DNA of 64,000 nt from Bacteroidetes bacterium UBA1941 (GTDB taxonomy: Bacteria; Bacteroidota; Bacteroidia; Chitinophagales; LD1), in assembly GCA_002336805.1 (NCBI GenBank), contig DDEZ01000013.1, positions 133,962 to 197,961 on the forward strand, given 5' to 3'. Positions within the stretch are counted from its first letter, which is position 1, and every line of letters begins with the position of its first letter. Below are positions 16,548 to 25,605 of this stretch, one piece after another. Made by a program: the position numbers and the translations under genes. The notes beneath the pieces were generated by a model. That model ran no database searches and was not told where the DNA came from. It worked only from the letters and a program-made list of their open reading frames with translations.

Positions 16548-17144
16548 TTACCCTATGTTGATGCGGCTCACATCTACATTGTGTTTTTCTATCAGCTTGC
16601 GCAGGTTGATCAGGGCATAGCGCATACGGCCCAGTGAGGTGTTGATGCTTACATTGGTGTACTCGGCTATTTCTTTGAAGCTGAAGTCGAAATAATGGCG
16701 GAGCATCACCACTTCTTTTTGCTCCTCCGGCAGCATCTCGATCAGGTCTTTCAGTTTGTTTTCGCCCTTCATCACATCCAGATGCACGTCATGAGGCACT
16801 TCGTCAAACTTCATGTACTTAAAGATATCGTCACCCTCACTGGTCACGATGCCGGGGCCGCGCTTTACCTTGCGGAAGTAGTCGATGCACAGGTTATACG
16901 CAATACGCATCACCCACTGGATAAATTTGCCCTCGTCATTATACTTGCCCGAGCGCAGCGTGTCGATCACTTTGATGTATGTCTCCTGGAATATATCCTC
17001 AGCCAGATAGGCATCTTTCACCATCATGTAGATAGAAGTGTAGACCTTGTCTTTGTGGCGGGCTACAAGGCGTTCGAAAGCCGTTTCGTTGCCAGCGAGG
17101 TACTGCTTGAGCAGCTCCTGGTCAGTCATGAGTGGTGTGCGCAT
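16548..17144 (-). CDS. ECF-type RNA polymerase sigma factor (sigma-70 family)
   Basis: The 198-residue protein has the sigma-70 region 2 helix DAYLAEDIFQETYIKVID, with GKFIQWVMRIAYNLCIDYFRK for -10 recognition, and region 4 LPEEQKEVVMLRHYFDFSFK followed by EIAEYTNVSINTSLGRMRYA. It has no region 1 or 3, as usual for ECF factors. There is no anti-sigma or FecR-like gene beside it, so control must lie elsewhere or at transcription. A readable promoter lies upstream. The start may be the listed ATG or the ATG at 17129 (MTDQELLK), which begins the conserved part. Confidence 0.94.
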   Translation of the reverse strand: MRTPLMTDQELLKQYLAGNETAFERLVARHKDKVYTSIYMMVKDAYLAEDIFQETYIKVIDTLRSGKYNDEGKFIQWVMRIAYNLCIDYFRKVKRGPGIVTSEGDDIFKYMKFDEVPHDVHLDVMKGENKLKDLIEMLPEEQKEVVMLRHYFDFSFKEIAEYTNVSINTSLGRMRYALINLRKLIEKHNVDVSRINIG

Positions 17145-17174
17145 AGACGTACTGTTTTTAAGTGGTGTGATCTA

Positions 17175-17204
17175 AAAAAGTAGAGTCTATGTGCTGATAG
17201 GCAA
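17175..17204 (-). promoter_or_regulatory. Promoter of the ECF sigma gene
   Basis: On the minus strand TTG (17204-17202) is followed by exactly 19 nt and TACTTTTT (17182-17175), one mismatch from the Bacteroidota consensus TTG-N19-TAnnTTTG. Transcription would start about 25 nt before the ATG at 17144. Confidence 0.6.
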
Positions 17205-17546
17205 CTGATTTTTTTGAGTAATGAGTAGTTCGTATTAAGTATTAAGGCAAAGCAGAATACCGATACAGCTACTGACTAAATATGATTGTAAAAACGAATT
17301 ATAAAAGGCGCGCAGACACTCTATTCACTGATTCCTTGCGGTCTGCATTACTGATAGTAGAAGATTACTCTATAGCCCTTTGTGTTTTGGATATATCCAA
17401 AGCTATGGAGGTATTCCGGTATTTCCAAATAATTGTAAAAATTATTTTTCGGGTTAAAATTTCCAGCACCCAGCTTCGTATTAATCAGTGCTGGTAGCTC
17501 TAGAGAAACCCCTTCGCGCCGTCCTGTCTATGCGGTCTAAGGGCTG

Positions 17547-17578
17547 TTAAAGTCTCCCTTCAGGGAGATTTAGAGGGT
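17547..17578. repeat. Dispersed intergenic element (TCTCCCTTCAGGGAGA core)
   Basis: AAAGTCTCCCTTCAGGGAGA followed by TTTAGAGGG. The core TCTCCCT-TC-AGGGAGA is self-complementary. Related, more degenerate copies lie at about 25380-25432 and 25499-25537, so this is a dispersed repeat, not a gene-specific site. Confidence 0.5.
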
Positions 17579-17727
17579 CGGTTCACTTGCATATTGACTT
17601 GTCTTCCCAAACAACTCCCCAAATCTTCTTAACATATTCTTGTCTCCTGGGGTATGTAATATAGATGCGCCTCAAAACCCTTATCTTCGCAGCTTGCCTC
17701 CGGGCGCAAAAAGCATAAATATTTCTG

Positions 17728-20571
17728 ATGCCTACCACCAGCACTAAAAAAGGTACCGACCTCCCTATAAAGAAACAAGCCGACACCAAGATCATCATCA
17801 AGGGCGCCCGCGTACACAATCTCAAGAATGTGGACCTCGAGCTGCCTAAGAATCAGTTTATCGTCTTCACCGGCGTCTCTGGCTCGGGCAAGTCGTCGCT
17901 CTCCATAGACACGCTCTATGCCGAAGGCCAGCGCCGCTATGTAGAGAGCCTCACGTCATACGCGCGCCAGTTTCTCAGCCGCATGGACAAACCGGACGTA
18001 GACTACATCAAGGGTCTCTGTCCCGCCATCGCCATCGAGCAGAAAGTCTCTACACGTACTACACGATCTACTGTGGGCTCCCTTACGGAGATCTATGACT
18101 ACCTGCGCCTCCTTTTCGCGCGCCTGGGCAAAACATACTCGCCCATCTCAGGCCAGCTCGTGACCAAGCATGAGGTAGTAGACGTGGTAGATTATATCTT
18201 CTCCCTCGCAGATGGTACCAAGGCTTTCATCTACTACGATGCACCCGTCAAGGCAAAGCTCAACGAAGAGCTGAAACTGCTGCTGCAAAAGGGTTTCACA
18301 CGTATGAAATGGGATGGTAATGTGGCCAAAATAGAAGACCTGATAGATAAACCGGAGATCGCAAAAGCGAAGGATAAGGCAGTTAAAGTGCTCGTAGACC
18401 GTATCATCGTAAAGCAGGAAGAAGAGCTGAAATCACGCGTGGCTGACTCCGTGCTCACAGCCTTCAATGAAGGTGGCAACGAATGCTACGTAGAAACACA
18501 AGCAGCAGATAGCGACAAGGTAAAAGGCCTTGTCTTCAACAATAAATTTGAAGCAGACGGCATGAGCTTTGAGCTGCCGTCACAAAACCTCTTCAACTTC
18601 AATAATCCCTACGGCGCCTGCAAAAACTGCGAAGGGTTCGGCTCAGTGATAGGTATAGATGAGGACCTGATCATTCCGGATAAAGGGCTCTCACTGTATG
18701 AAGGTGCCATAGCCCCATGGCGCGGCGAGAAGATGAGCGAGTGGCTAGAGCCGATATTGAAGAAAGGCATCTACTTTGATTTCCCTATCCACCGCGCGTA
18801 CAAGGACCTGACTACAGAGGAGAAAAAGCTGCTCTGGACGGGTAATGAATACTTCCAAGGGTTAACCTATTTCTTCCAGTATCTGGAGGAGAAAAGCTAC
18901 AAGATACAATACCGCGTCATGCTCTCGCGCTATCGCGGCAAGACTACCTGCCCTGAGTGCCACGGCTCCCGCATCCGCAAGGACGCGCAATATGTCAAGA
19001 TAGCTGAAAAGGATATCTCCGAGCTGCTTATGACACCTATCAAGGATCTCTATGCATGGTTCAAAGAGATCAAACTCGGCACAGAGGATAAAAAAGTAGC
19101 AGATCGAATTTTACTCGAAGTCAATAGCCGCCTGCAGACCATGATGGACGTGGGCCTAGGCTACCTCACGCTGAATCGTCTCAGCAATACGCTCAGCGGT
19201 GGCGAGACGCAGCGTATCAATCTGACCCGCTCCATAGGTAGCAACCTCACCTCCTCCATGTACATCCTGGATGAGCCGAGTATCGGCCTCCATCAGCGCG
19301 ACACAGCGCGCCTCATAGATGTACTGAAGAATCTACGTGACCTGGGCAATACTGTGATCGTAGTGGAGCATGATGAGGACATCATGAAGGCCTGCGACCA
19401 CATAGTAGATATGGGCCCCGAGGCGGGCATACACGGCGGCGAGGTGGTCTACAATGGCCCCGCCAAAGACATCACAAAAGATAAGCATAGCCTGACCGGC
19501 AAATACCTGAAAGGCGACCTCAACATAGACTACGACCGCATCCGCCGCCGCACGGCCAACTCTATCTCCATCATCGGTGCCACACAGCACAATCTGAAAG
19601 ATGTAGATGCAAAGTTCCCGCTGAACTCACTCGTGGTAGTGACAGGCGTGAGTGGCTCCGGCAAGACAACGCTCATCAAGAAGATACTCTACCCTGCCCT
19701 CATGCGCCAGTTCGATGGGGGAGGGGAGAAGCCCGGCTCCTATCGTGAGCTGCGTGGTGATATGAAGAAGATCACCGGCGTGGAGATGATAGACCAGAAT
19801 CCTCTCGGCCGCAGCTCCCGCTCCAATCCTGTCACGTATGTCAAGGCATACGATTCTATCCGCGAGCTATTTGCCCGCCAGCAGCTGTCAAAGATCCGTG
19901 GCTACACTGCGGGGACTTTCTCTTTTAATATCGAGGGAGGCCGCTGTGAGAACTGCAAAGGCGAGGGCGAAGTGATCGTAGAGATGCAGTTCCTCGCAGA
20001 TGTACACCTGAAGTGTGAGGTCTGCAATGGCCGCAAGTTCAAAGAAGATGTGCTGGAGGTGATGTACAAAGACAAGAATGTCTACGATGTACTAGAGATG
20101 AGTATAGACGAGGCGCTGGAGTTTTTCTCCGAGCAAAATGACATCGTGCAGCGCATCGCGCCACTGCGCAATGTGGGCCTGGGCTATGTCAAGCTCGGTC
20201 AGTCATCCTCCACGCTCTCCGGCGGCGAGGCGCAGCGTGTCAAGCTGGCATCATTCCTGACCAAGGGCGCTACCACGCAGCCGCTGCTCTTCATCTTTGA
20301 CGAGCCTACTACCGGCCTACACTTTCACGATATCAAGAAGCTCATGTCATCCTTCCAGCAGCTCATAGAGGTGGGCCACAGCGTAGTGGTCATAGAGCAT
20401 AACATGGATGTGATCAAATGCGCTGACTGGGTAGTAGACCTCGGCCCCGACGGCGGCGATGAGGGAGGCCACCTGGTCTATCAGGGTACACCTGAGGGAC
20501 TGGTCAAGGTGAAGGAATCACATACCGGCTACTACCTCAGGGAGAAACTGGAAGAGGATAATCAGAATTAA
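17728..20571 (+). CDS. uvrA: Excinuclease ABC subunit UvrA
   Basis: DNA-damage recognition ATPase of nucleotide excision repair. Both ABC modules are complete: Walker A GVSGSGKSSL near the N-terminus and GVSGSGKTTL in the second half; signatures LSGGETQRI and LSGGEAQRV; and Walker B segments ILDEPSIGLHQRD and IFDEPTTGLHFHD. The DNA-binding zinc module CENCKGEGEV...CEVCNGRKF has all four cysteines. The place of the first cysteine pair in many UvrA proteins reads YSPISGQLV, without cysteines, which is not unusual in this phylum. The length of 947 residues is normal. The gene stands alone. Confidence 0.98.
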   Translation: MPTTSTKKGTDLPIKKQADTKIIIKGARVHNLKNVDLELPKNQFIVFTGVSGSGKSSLSIDTLYAEGQRRYVESLTSYARQFLSRMDKPDVDYIKGLCPAIAIEQKVSTRTTRSTVGSLTEIYDYLRLLFARLGKTYSPISGQLVTKHEVVDVVDYIFSLADGTKAFIYYDAPVKAKLNEELKLLLQKGFTRMKWDGNVAKIEDLIDKPEIAKAKDKAVKVLVDRIIVKQEEELKSRVADSVLTAFNEGGNECYVETQAADSDKVKGLVFNNKFEADGMSFELPSQNLFNFNNPYGACKNCEGFGSVIGIDEDLIIPDKGLSLYEGAIAPWRGEKMSEWLEPILKKGIYFDFPIHRAYKDLTTEEKKLLWTGNEYFQGLTYFFQYLEEKSYKIQYRVMLSRYRGKTTCPECHGSRIRKDAQYVKIAEKDISELLMTPIKDLYAWFKEIKLGTEDKKVADRILLEVNSRLQTMMDVGLGYLTLNRLSNTLSGGETQRINLTRSIGSNLTSSMYILDEPSIGLHQRDTARLIDVLKNLRDLGNTVIVVEHDEDIMKACDHIVDMGPEAGIHGGEVVYNGPAKDITKDKHSLTGKYLKGDLNIDYDRIRRRTANSISIIGATQHNLKDVDAKFPLNSLVVVTGVSGSGKTTLIKKILYPALMRQFDGGGEKPGSYRELRGDMKKITGVEMIDQNPLGRSSRSNPVTYVKAYDSIRELFARQQLSKIRGYTAGTFSFNIEGGRCENCKGEGEVIVEMQFLADVHLKCEVCNGRKFKEDVLEVMYKDKNVYDVLEMSIDEALEFFSEQNDIVQRIAPLRNVGLGYVKLGQSSSTLSGGEAQRVKLASFLTKGATTQPLLFIFDEPTTGLHFHDIKKLMSSFQQLIEVGHSVVVIEHNMDVIKCADWVVDLGPDGGDEGGHLVYQGTPEGLVKVKESHTGYYLREKLEEDNQN

Positions 20572-20661
20572 AAGACAGCTAATATTATCCTTTGCGTTCT
20601 CCGCGTTCTTAGCGGTTATAGTTTACGACCGCAAGGTTGTATTACGTAATTCTGTAAATCC

Positions 20662-21969
20662 CTACATATACGCATGGTCTTTGCCATCCGCCATGTACTG
20701 CTTCTCTATCTTCTTTTTCACCAGGCTCGCTACCCACTTTTTGAATGGAGTAAGGTCCTTTAGCTTCGGATTCTCTCCATGCTTTTTAAACCTGTCAAAA
20801 AATGCCTTGGTAGACAGCACTGCAAAAGCCGCACAGGTATTGTGGTCCAGGTGGTCAGAGAGATTGAGCAGCTTGATATCCTTTTTTCCCGCTTTGGTCA
20901 TCTTATCATATGCCACTTCGGAGTTCTTGTAGTTCACCTCGCGGTCACCCTTGCAGTAGCAGAGCTGTACCGGTGCCTCTGGCGCCCATTCTGTCAGGTT
21001 GTTTTCCTTCAGGCGTTTGAGAAAGATAAAGTTGGAATCGTTTCTAAACTGTTCTACCAGTTCAGGCTTCACTACATCGCTAGGTATAGCAGGCATTACC
21101 TTGTCCAGGTCGTCATAAGTCTTATCACGCACCTCGCCAAAGAAGCCTTTCAGCAGCGTGTCATATGGCGTGCGGAAGGCATTGTAGACATTCGGGTCAT
21201 TGAAGATGTGGTAGGCCAGTTGGTATGAAATGATCAGGTACGGCAGGTAGAATGGCCTCGGATATTTCACGAACATATACTTGGCCTGCTCTCCGGTCAT
21301 GTCATACGCACCCGACATAGGAGATGTAGCCGTCACCTTAAAGCGCGGATCATGCAGCGACTCTATATACTTCTGCGCGGCGAAGGATGAGTGACCTCCC
21401 TGCGAGTAGCCCGTCAGGAAGAGCTGCCCGTTTGTCTCATAGTGCAGTTGCTTTTTCAGCTCCTCTACGGCATAGAGCATATACACGTATGACATCGCCT
21501 CGCTCCATGCATGCTGGTACAGATGGTGGCCGTCGCCCTTGCCCATACCATAGTAGTCAGGATAGAGGCCCAGGTAGCCGTCTGTGGCGAAGCCCAGGCA
21601 GACGCCCTGCTGCGAGTCCTCATCCGTGATATCGCGTGCCTTGCTGATCTGCGTACCGTGGCCAAACATAAAGGTCGGTACCTTCTTGCCCTTCGTTTTA
21701 GGTACATAGGCTATACCGGAGCAGTTGATCCAGGTAGAGCTGTCTATCCATGGCGCCTTGTAGATCACCTCATAGATATCTACGTCGTAGCGTATCGGCA
21801 GCGCTATGGTCGGTATATGGTGGCGCTTCCACAGTTCGTGCAGTGTTTTCTTGGTGTGGCTTTTCACCAGTGTGGCGCTGACCAGGTAGGCCTGCGGCAC
21901 ATTGCTGAAGGATGCAAAACTGCTACAGGAGATCAGCAGTATGATTGCGAGAGAGGCAAAACGTTTCAT
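20662..21969 (-). CDS. Secreted alpha/beta hydrolase (lipase/esterase-like)
   Basis: The start at 21969 gives MKRFASLAIILLISCSSFASF, a signal peptide; the listed upstream ATG at 21990 only adds seven residues. The mature protein is an alpha/beta hydrolase: oxyanion region PTFMFGHGTQ, nucleophile elbow LTGYSQGGHSS with the catalytic serine, a likely acid in CKGDREVNY, and a likely histidine in LSDHLDHNTCAA. Overall layout is like secretory lipases (LIP family) and related esterases. The N-terminal SSFASF contains a cysteine shortly before it (LISCSS), so lipoprotein anchoring is an alternative. No operon partner; the substrate is unknown. Confidence 0.82.
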   Translation of the reverse strand: MKRFASLAIILLISCSSFASFSNVPQAYLVSATLVKSHTKKTLHELWKRHHIPTIALPIRYDVDIYEVIYKAPWIDSSTWINCSGIAYVPKTKGKKVPTFMFGHGTQISKARDITDEDSQQGVCLGFATDGYLGLYPDYYGMGKGDGHHLYQHAWSEAMSYVYMLYAVEELKKQLHYETNGQLFLTGYSQGGHSSFAAQKYIESLHDPRFKVTATSPMSGAYDMTGEQAKYMFVKYPRPFYLPYLIISYQLAYHIFNDPNVYNAFRTPYDTLLKGFFGEVRDKTYDDLDKVMPAIPSDVVKPELVEQFRNDSNFIFLKRLKENNLTEWAPEAPVQLCYCKGDREVNYKNSEVAYDKMTKAGKKDIKLLNLSDHLDHNTCAAFAVLSTKAFFDRFKKHGENPKLKDLTPFKKWVASLVKKKIEKQYMADGKDHAYM

Positions 21970-22255
21970 TCTCGTGATTTTGGTGAGCATATTTACGCTT
22001 AATAGGTTAACAAAAGTGTGCTGATAGACTTAAATTGAACGAACTGATAGATAATGGCGGTGAACGAAATGCAGGCCTGGAGGACGCCCGGATCCGGCCT
22101 GTGTCCAAAATTGACACACTGCACATTCCCGTCAGGGCAAAATAGCAGACCTGCAGCCCGGCTCAGTGGCTTAAAAGCGTACTTTTATGCTGACAGGGTA
22201 TGGGCCAAAAACTTTATGGCCATCCTTGCGTAAAACCATTGTGATACATAGACCC

Positions 22256-24859
22256 GTGCCCGTTTTGACAAAGTACTACGCCCTTCTCATGCTCTTTCTT
22301 TGCTCCGCTCTGGGGGCAGAGGCGCAAGGCCTGTTGGGCAAGATCACAGACAATGACAGCTCCGCCACGGTGCTTTTTCAGGCCGAGGTCACCCAGTATC
22401 AGGATGGCAAGCTGGTAGGCACCTACAAGACCTTCTACGACGGCACCTATCGCATCAAGGTGAAGCCCAGCCAGACCTATGAGATCAAGGCCACCTATCC
22501 CGGCCGGTCAGATACTACTGTCACCATCACTACAGACAAGTTTGGAACCTTGGCCACCGGCACCCTCCATATCTCGCTGCGCAAAAATGGACTGCGCCTC
22601 ATGGGCTATATCATGGATAGGGAAGATGACATCCCGATCAAGGACGTCGGCATCATTATCCGCAACGTGATGACGCGCAAGGAGGACCGTTACTTCACTG
22701 ACGTCAATGGCTACTACAATGTGAAGATGGATTTTGAGACAAATTATACGTTCAAGATCGATAAGCGCTCACCTGGTATCATGAATAAGTTTCAGGATAC
22801 CAGTTTCAATATTTCCACCATCGGGTTCAATCAGCCTTTGGACTTCCGCCTCGATATACGGCTGGGGCCCTCTACTGAGTTTGTCAAGGCGCGGCCGGAG
22901 TATGATCCATATGCCCGCCCGGAAAACAAGAACCTCAAACCCGTGGTACAGGTCATGGGCAAAAAGGACTCGGCCCGCCTGCGCGAGCAGACCGCAGCTC
23001 TGGAAGAGCTGGACCGCAAGCTGGGCAGCAAGGACTCTGCCATAGCCTCTATAGACAAGAAGCTGAAAGCCATAGATGCGGTCAAGCAGGATGAAAAGCA
23101 AGCACTCAATACGGACAAGGAGCAGAAAGCAAAAGAAGCTGCCGAGCGCCAGCGCATAGAGACCGAGCGCAAAGTGCAGGCTGAGCAAAAGAAACGCGAG
23201 GCCGAAAAGGCGGAGGCCGATCTGAAGGCCAGGCAGGCAGCCGATGCTGAGGCTAAGAAGAAAGAGCGCGAGGCCGCAGAGGCCAGGCGTAAAGAAGAAC
23301 TCCGTGCCGCTGCAGAGCTCAAGGCCCGGCAGGAGGCAGATGAAGCCCGTGCCCGTCAGGAGGCAAAGGAAAAAGAAGATGCTGCCAATAGGAGCAAGGC
23401 TGAGCAGCAGCGCATAGCGCGTGAGGAGCAGGCCCTGGCCCGTGCAGATAGCGCGCTGGCAGCAGCCGAGGCCCGCCGCATACAGAGTGGCAAGCCACGC
23501 CCTGAGGCCAGGAGGGAAGATAAGAAGCCGGAAGTAAGGAAACCACTCACCCAGGAGGAGAAAGAAGCGCAGGCGCTGGCTCGCGCAGATAGCGCCATAG
23601 CTGCGGCCAGGGAGAAGAAAGCGAAAAAGGAAGAGCCAACTGTAGCCCGCACCGATCAGGCGCCTGCCAATGATAAAAAGTCCGGGCAGAAAGAGGCTGC
23701 AGCAGGCAAGATCACATACGCAGTAGTGCCATCTGATAGTGCGATGACCGATAGGGAGCGTCGTGAGCAGAAAGAGCAGGACCTGGCCAAAATGAAAAAA
23801 GCCCGCTCAGACGCGGAGGCTAAAATACTAGCCGAAAGACGCGAAAATGAGGCCAAAGAAAAAGCGGCTAAAAAGGAAAGCAAACGCTTGGCCCGCGAGC
23901 TGGCCGAAAAAGAAAAGCAGGATAAGCGCCATAGAGAGGATGACCTGAGGCATGCTGAAGATGCGGCCCGCATGGCTGCCAAAAAATCTGAGGCAGAGCG
24001 CCAGCAGCGCGAGCTGGAGGCCCGCAGGGCACAGGAGGAGGAGGAGCGCCGCAAGCTGGTCAGCCAGCGGGACAAGCTGCTCAGCAATCAGCAGGTGGCG
24101 GTAGTAAAGAATACAGAACCCAAAGATAATAGCCCTGTAGTAAGCAAGACGGCACCGGTACGTGATCAGGCGCGCATAGATACCGCACGCGTGGTGGTGC
24201 TCAATAGCAATGCGCAGGCAGCAGGCAGGACGGTGGTCACCCGTGGCCAGGTCAAAAACGGCCAGACCGAAGAGCCCGTGGCTGGTGTCTCTATCAATAT
24301 CCGCAGGCTCAATGGCCTCGTATCTCAGGAGGTGACTACAGACTCACTAGGTGCTTATACCTTCGTCGTAGACAGTGGTTACTTCTACCTTGTTTCATAT
24401 TTCCGGGAGGGCTATGAGATCAGCAAGCAGATACTCGATCTCACCTCCTACCGCAGGCCGCAGTACACCATGCTCATCCAGTACCTCAAGGAGCATGATG
24501 AGTTTGACCCGGCAGCACGCATGCCATTTATACAGTTTGTAAAGAATAGCTCTAAGGTGCCATCAGACCTCTGGGGCGAGCTGGAGCCGATCGTGAAGAT
24601 GATGCAAGATATACCGCAGCTGAAGATGAAGATCTACGGCATGGCCTCTGCTGACGAGGACTACCCGATGGAGCTCTCTGTGACACGCGCCCGTATGGTG
24701 GCAGACGTGATGATGGAGGCCGGCATCAAGCCGCTGCGCCTGCGTATCAATGGCCTCGGTGACCTGCGCCCACGCTCAGGCTGTGTAGAGGGCAAAGAAT
24801 GCACACAGGATCAGTACCGCCAGGACCGCATGGTCATGTACAAGGTAGTGAAGGAGTAA
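22256..24859 (+). CDS. OmpA-family protein with long charged coiled coil and carboxypeptidase-regulatory-like domains
   Basis: Signal peptide VPVLTKYYALLMLFLCSALGAEAQ. The ATG at 22187 would put over 30 residues before it, so a GTG at 22256 (or 22241, or TTG at 22265) is a likelier start. Next come two Ig-like/CarboxypepD_reg-like segments with FTDVNGYYNVKMDFETNYTF. About 400 residues of almost pure Ala/Glu/Lys/Arg coil follow (for example ADSALAAAEARR, twice). A third beta domain starts RGQVKNGQTEEPVAGVSINI. The C-terminal OmpA domain contains IYGMASADEDYPMELSVTRA and NGLGDLRPR, which bind peptidoglycan in known relatives. The coil could span the periplasm between an outer membrane complex and the wall. 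Confidence 0.82.
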   Translation: MPVLTKYYALLMLFLCSALGAEAQGLLGKITDNDSSATVLFQAEVTQYQDGKLVGTYKTFYDGTYRIKVKPSQTYEIKATYPGRSDTTVTITTDKFGTLATGTLHISLRKNGLRLMGYIMDREDDIPIKDVGIIIRNVMTRKEDRYFTDVNGYYNVKMDFETNYTFKIDKRSPGIMNKFQDTSFNISTIGFNQPLDFRLDIRLGPSTEFVKARPEYDPYARPENKNLKPVVQVMGKKDSARLREQTAALEELDRKLGSKDSAIASIDKKLKAIDAVKQDEKQALNTDKEQKAKEAAERQRIETERKVQAEQKKREAEKAEADLKARQAADAEAKKKEREAAEARRKEELRAAAELKARQEADEARARQEAKEKEDAANRSKAEQQRIAREEQALARADSALAAAEARRIQSGKPRPEARREDKKPEVRKPLTQEEKEAQALARADSAIAAAREKKAKKEEPTVARTDQAPANDKKSGQKEAAAGKITYAVVPSDSAMTDRERREQKEQDLAKMKKARSDAEAKILAERRENEAKEKAAKKESKRLARELAEKEKQDKRHREDDLRHAEDAARMAAKKSEAERQQRELEARRAQEEEERRKLVSQRDKLLSNQQVAVVKNTEPKDNSPVVSKTAPVRDQARIDTARVVVLNSNAQAAGRTVVTRGQVKNGQTEEPVAGVSINIRRLNGLVSQEVTTDSLGAYTFVVDSGYFYLVSYFREGYEISKQILDLTSYRRPQYTMLIQYLKEHDEFDPAARMPFIQFVKNSSKVPSDLWGELEPIVKMMQDIPQLKMKIYGMASADEDYPMELSVTRARMVADVMMEAGIKPLRLRINGLGDLRPRSGCVEGKECTQDQYRQDRMVMYKVVKE

Positions 24860-24953
24860 CTCCGATAGCCTTGGCAAGAATCTTCTCGGATTTACAGGTT
24901 ACTTTGTAGTCTATTAAGCACATTCATTACATTACCACATTAGCACATTCACA

Positions 24954-25313
24954 ATGATCACCAAAGAATTTGCACAGCATTTTGCCACAGAGTGGGTCGC
25001 CTCGTGGAATAGTCACGACCTGGCCCGCGTGCTCAGCCACTATACAGACGACTTTGAGATGAGTACACCCTTCATCGTCACGCTCATGAATGAACCGACC
25101 GGTACACTCAAAGGGAAAGACAAGGTCGGCGCCTACTGGGGTGCAGCCCTGGAGAAGTACACTGACCTCCGCTTTGAGCTGATAGACGTGCTCTATGGTG
25201 TAGATACGGTAGTGATCTACTACCACTCCATCCTTGGCAAAAAAGCCGCCGAGTTCTTTTGGTTCGATGCCTCCGGCAAAGTCTGGAAGGCCATGGCGCA
25301 CTACGACCATTGA
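24954..25313 (+). CDS. NTF2-like / SnoaL-like protein
   Basis: The 119-residue protein begins FAQHFATEWVASWNSHDLAR, VLSHYTDDFEMSTP, the standard opening of NTF2-like proteins of the SnoaL group, with the cone-shaped alpha+beta fold. It ends in strands DTVVIYYHSILGKKAAEFFW and KVWKAMAHYDH. The group includes isomerases, cyclases and many proteins with only a ligand-binding role. No signal peptide. The gene is alone, 94 nt after the OmpA-like gene, so context does not help assign a substrate. Confidence 0.82.
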   Translation: MITKEFAQHFATEWVASWNSHDLARVLSHYTDDFEMSTPFIVTLMNEPTGTLKGKDKVGAYWGAALEKYTDLRFELIDVLYGVDTVVIYYHSILGKKAAEFFWFDASGKVWKAMAHYDH

Positions 25314-25340
25314 CCAGCCTGATCCGCCGCCTTTATATTC

Positions 25341-25545
25341 CTCTCAGTGTTCTATGTGGCTAAAAATGTATTCCCTATTAAAGTCTTCCTTTAGGTCGTA
25401 GATCCCAATGTGCTCGGGAGAGATTTAAAGGGCCGCTGTTTGTATTTGATTCTGTTTATCGGCCGCATTTCTATGTCTCTCAGTGTTCTATATGGCTAAA
25501 ATGTATTCAAATCTCTCTTTAGGAGAATTTAGAGGGCGGCTGTTA
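25341..25545 (+). repeat. Duplicated intergenic unit upstream of fbp
   Basis: Two diverged copies: 25341-25440 and 25477-25545. Both begin CTCTCAGTGTTCTAT followed by GTGGCTAAAA or ATGGCTAAAA and ATGTATTC, continue with a degenerate TCT-CTTTAGG element and end GAGAGATTTAAAGGG or GAGAATTTAGAGGG plus a GGC-GCTGTT tail. The second copy was later partly absorbed in frame upstream of the fbp start, which is why that frame looks longer than the gene. Confidence 0.6.
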
Positions 25546-25571
25546 GACACTCGCTATTCCCCTGCATTTCC

Positions 25572-25579
25572 TATCTTTG
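25572..25579 (+). promoter_or_regulatory. Candidate -7 element of fbp
   Basis: TATCTTTG matches TAnnTTTG exactly and lies 26 nt before the proposed ATG at 25606. A TTG at the right distance is not seen. Its position inside the upstream open frame supports the later start codon. Confidence 0.4.
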
Positions 25580-25605
25580 CCCCACACAAAACACAGCTCC
25601 ACGCC

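Larger units (their letters stand above)
17145..17727. other. Long intergenic region between ECF sigma gene and uvrA
   Basis: This 583-bp stretch shows no convincing gene. It holds the sigma factor promoter (17175-17204), a low-complexity segment ATGAGTAGTTCGTATTAAG near 17221, an inverted pair CCAGCAC (17463-17469)/GTGCTGG (17488-17494) and, near 17547-17578, a copy of a short dispersed element with the self-complementary core TCTCCCTTCAGGGAGA. A 71-codon open frame at 17282-17497 has no family features. No obvious promoter for uvrA was found, although TATCTTCG at 17682-17689 resembles a -7 element. Confidence 0.6.

Noticed and set aside
17463..17494. Possible terminator CCAGCAC...GTGCTGG
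   Set aside because: No T tract on either strand and no gene that ends nearby; kept only as a note.
17282..17497. 71-codon open frame upstream of uvrA
   Set aside because: No family features, unusual composition, and it lies in a repeat-rich spacer.
22103..22120. Inverted repeat GTGTC...GACAC before the OmpA-like gene
   Set aside because: Short arms of low complexity; could easily be chance.
25483..25605. 41-codon N-terminal extension of fructose-1,6-bisphosphatase
   Set aside because: The codons run through a dispersed repeat and a -7-like element and have no counterpart in the family; ATG at 25606 chosen.
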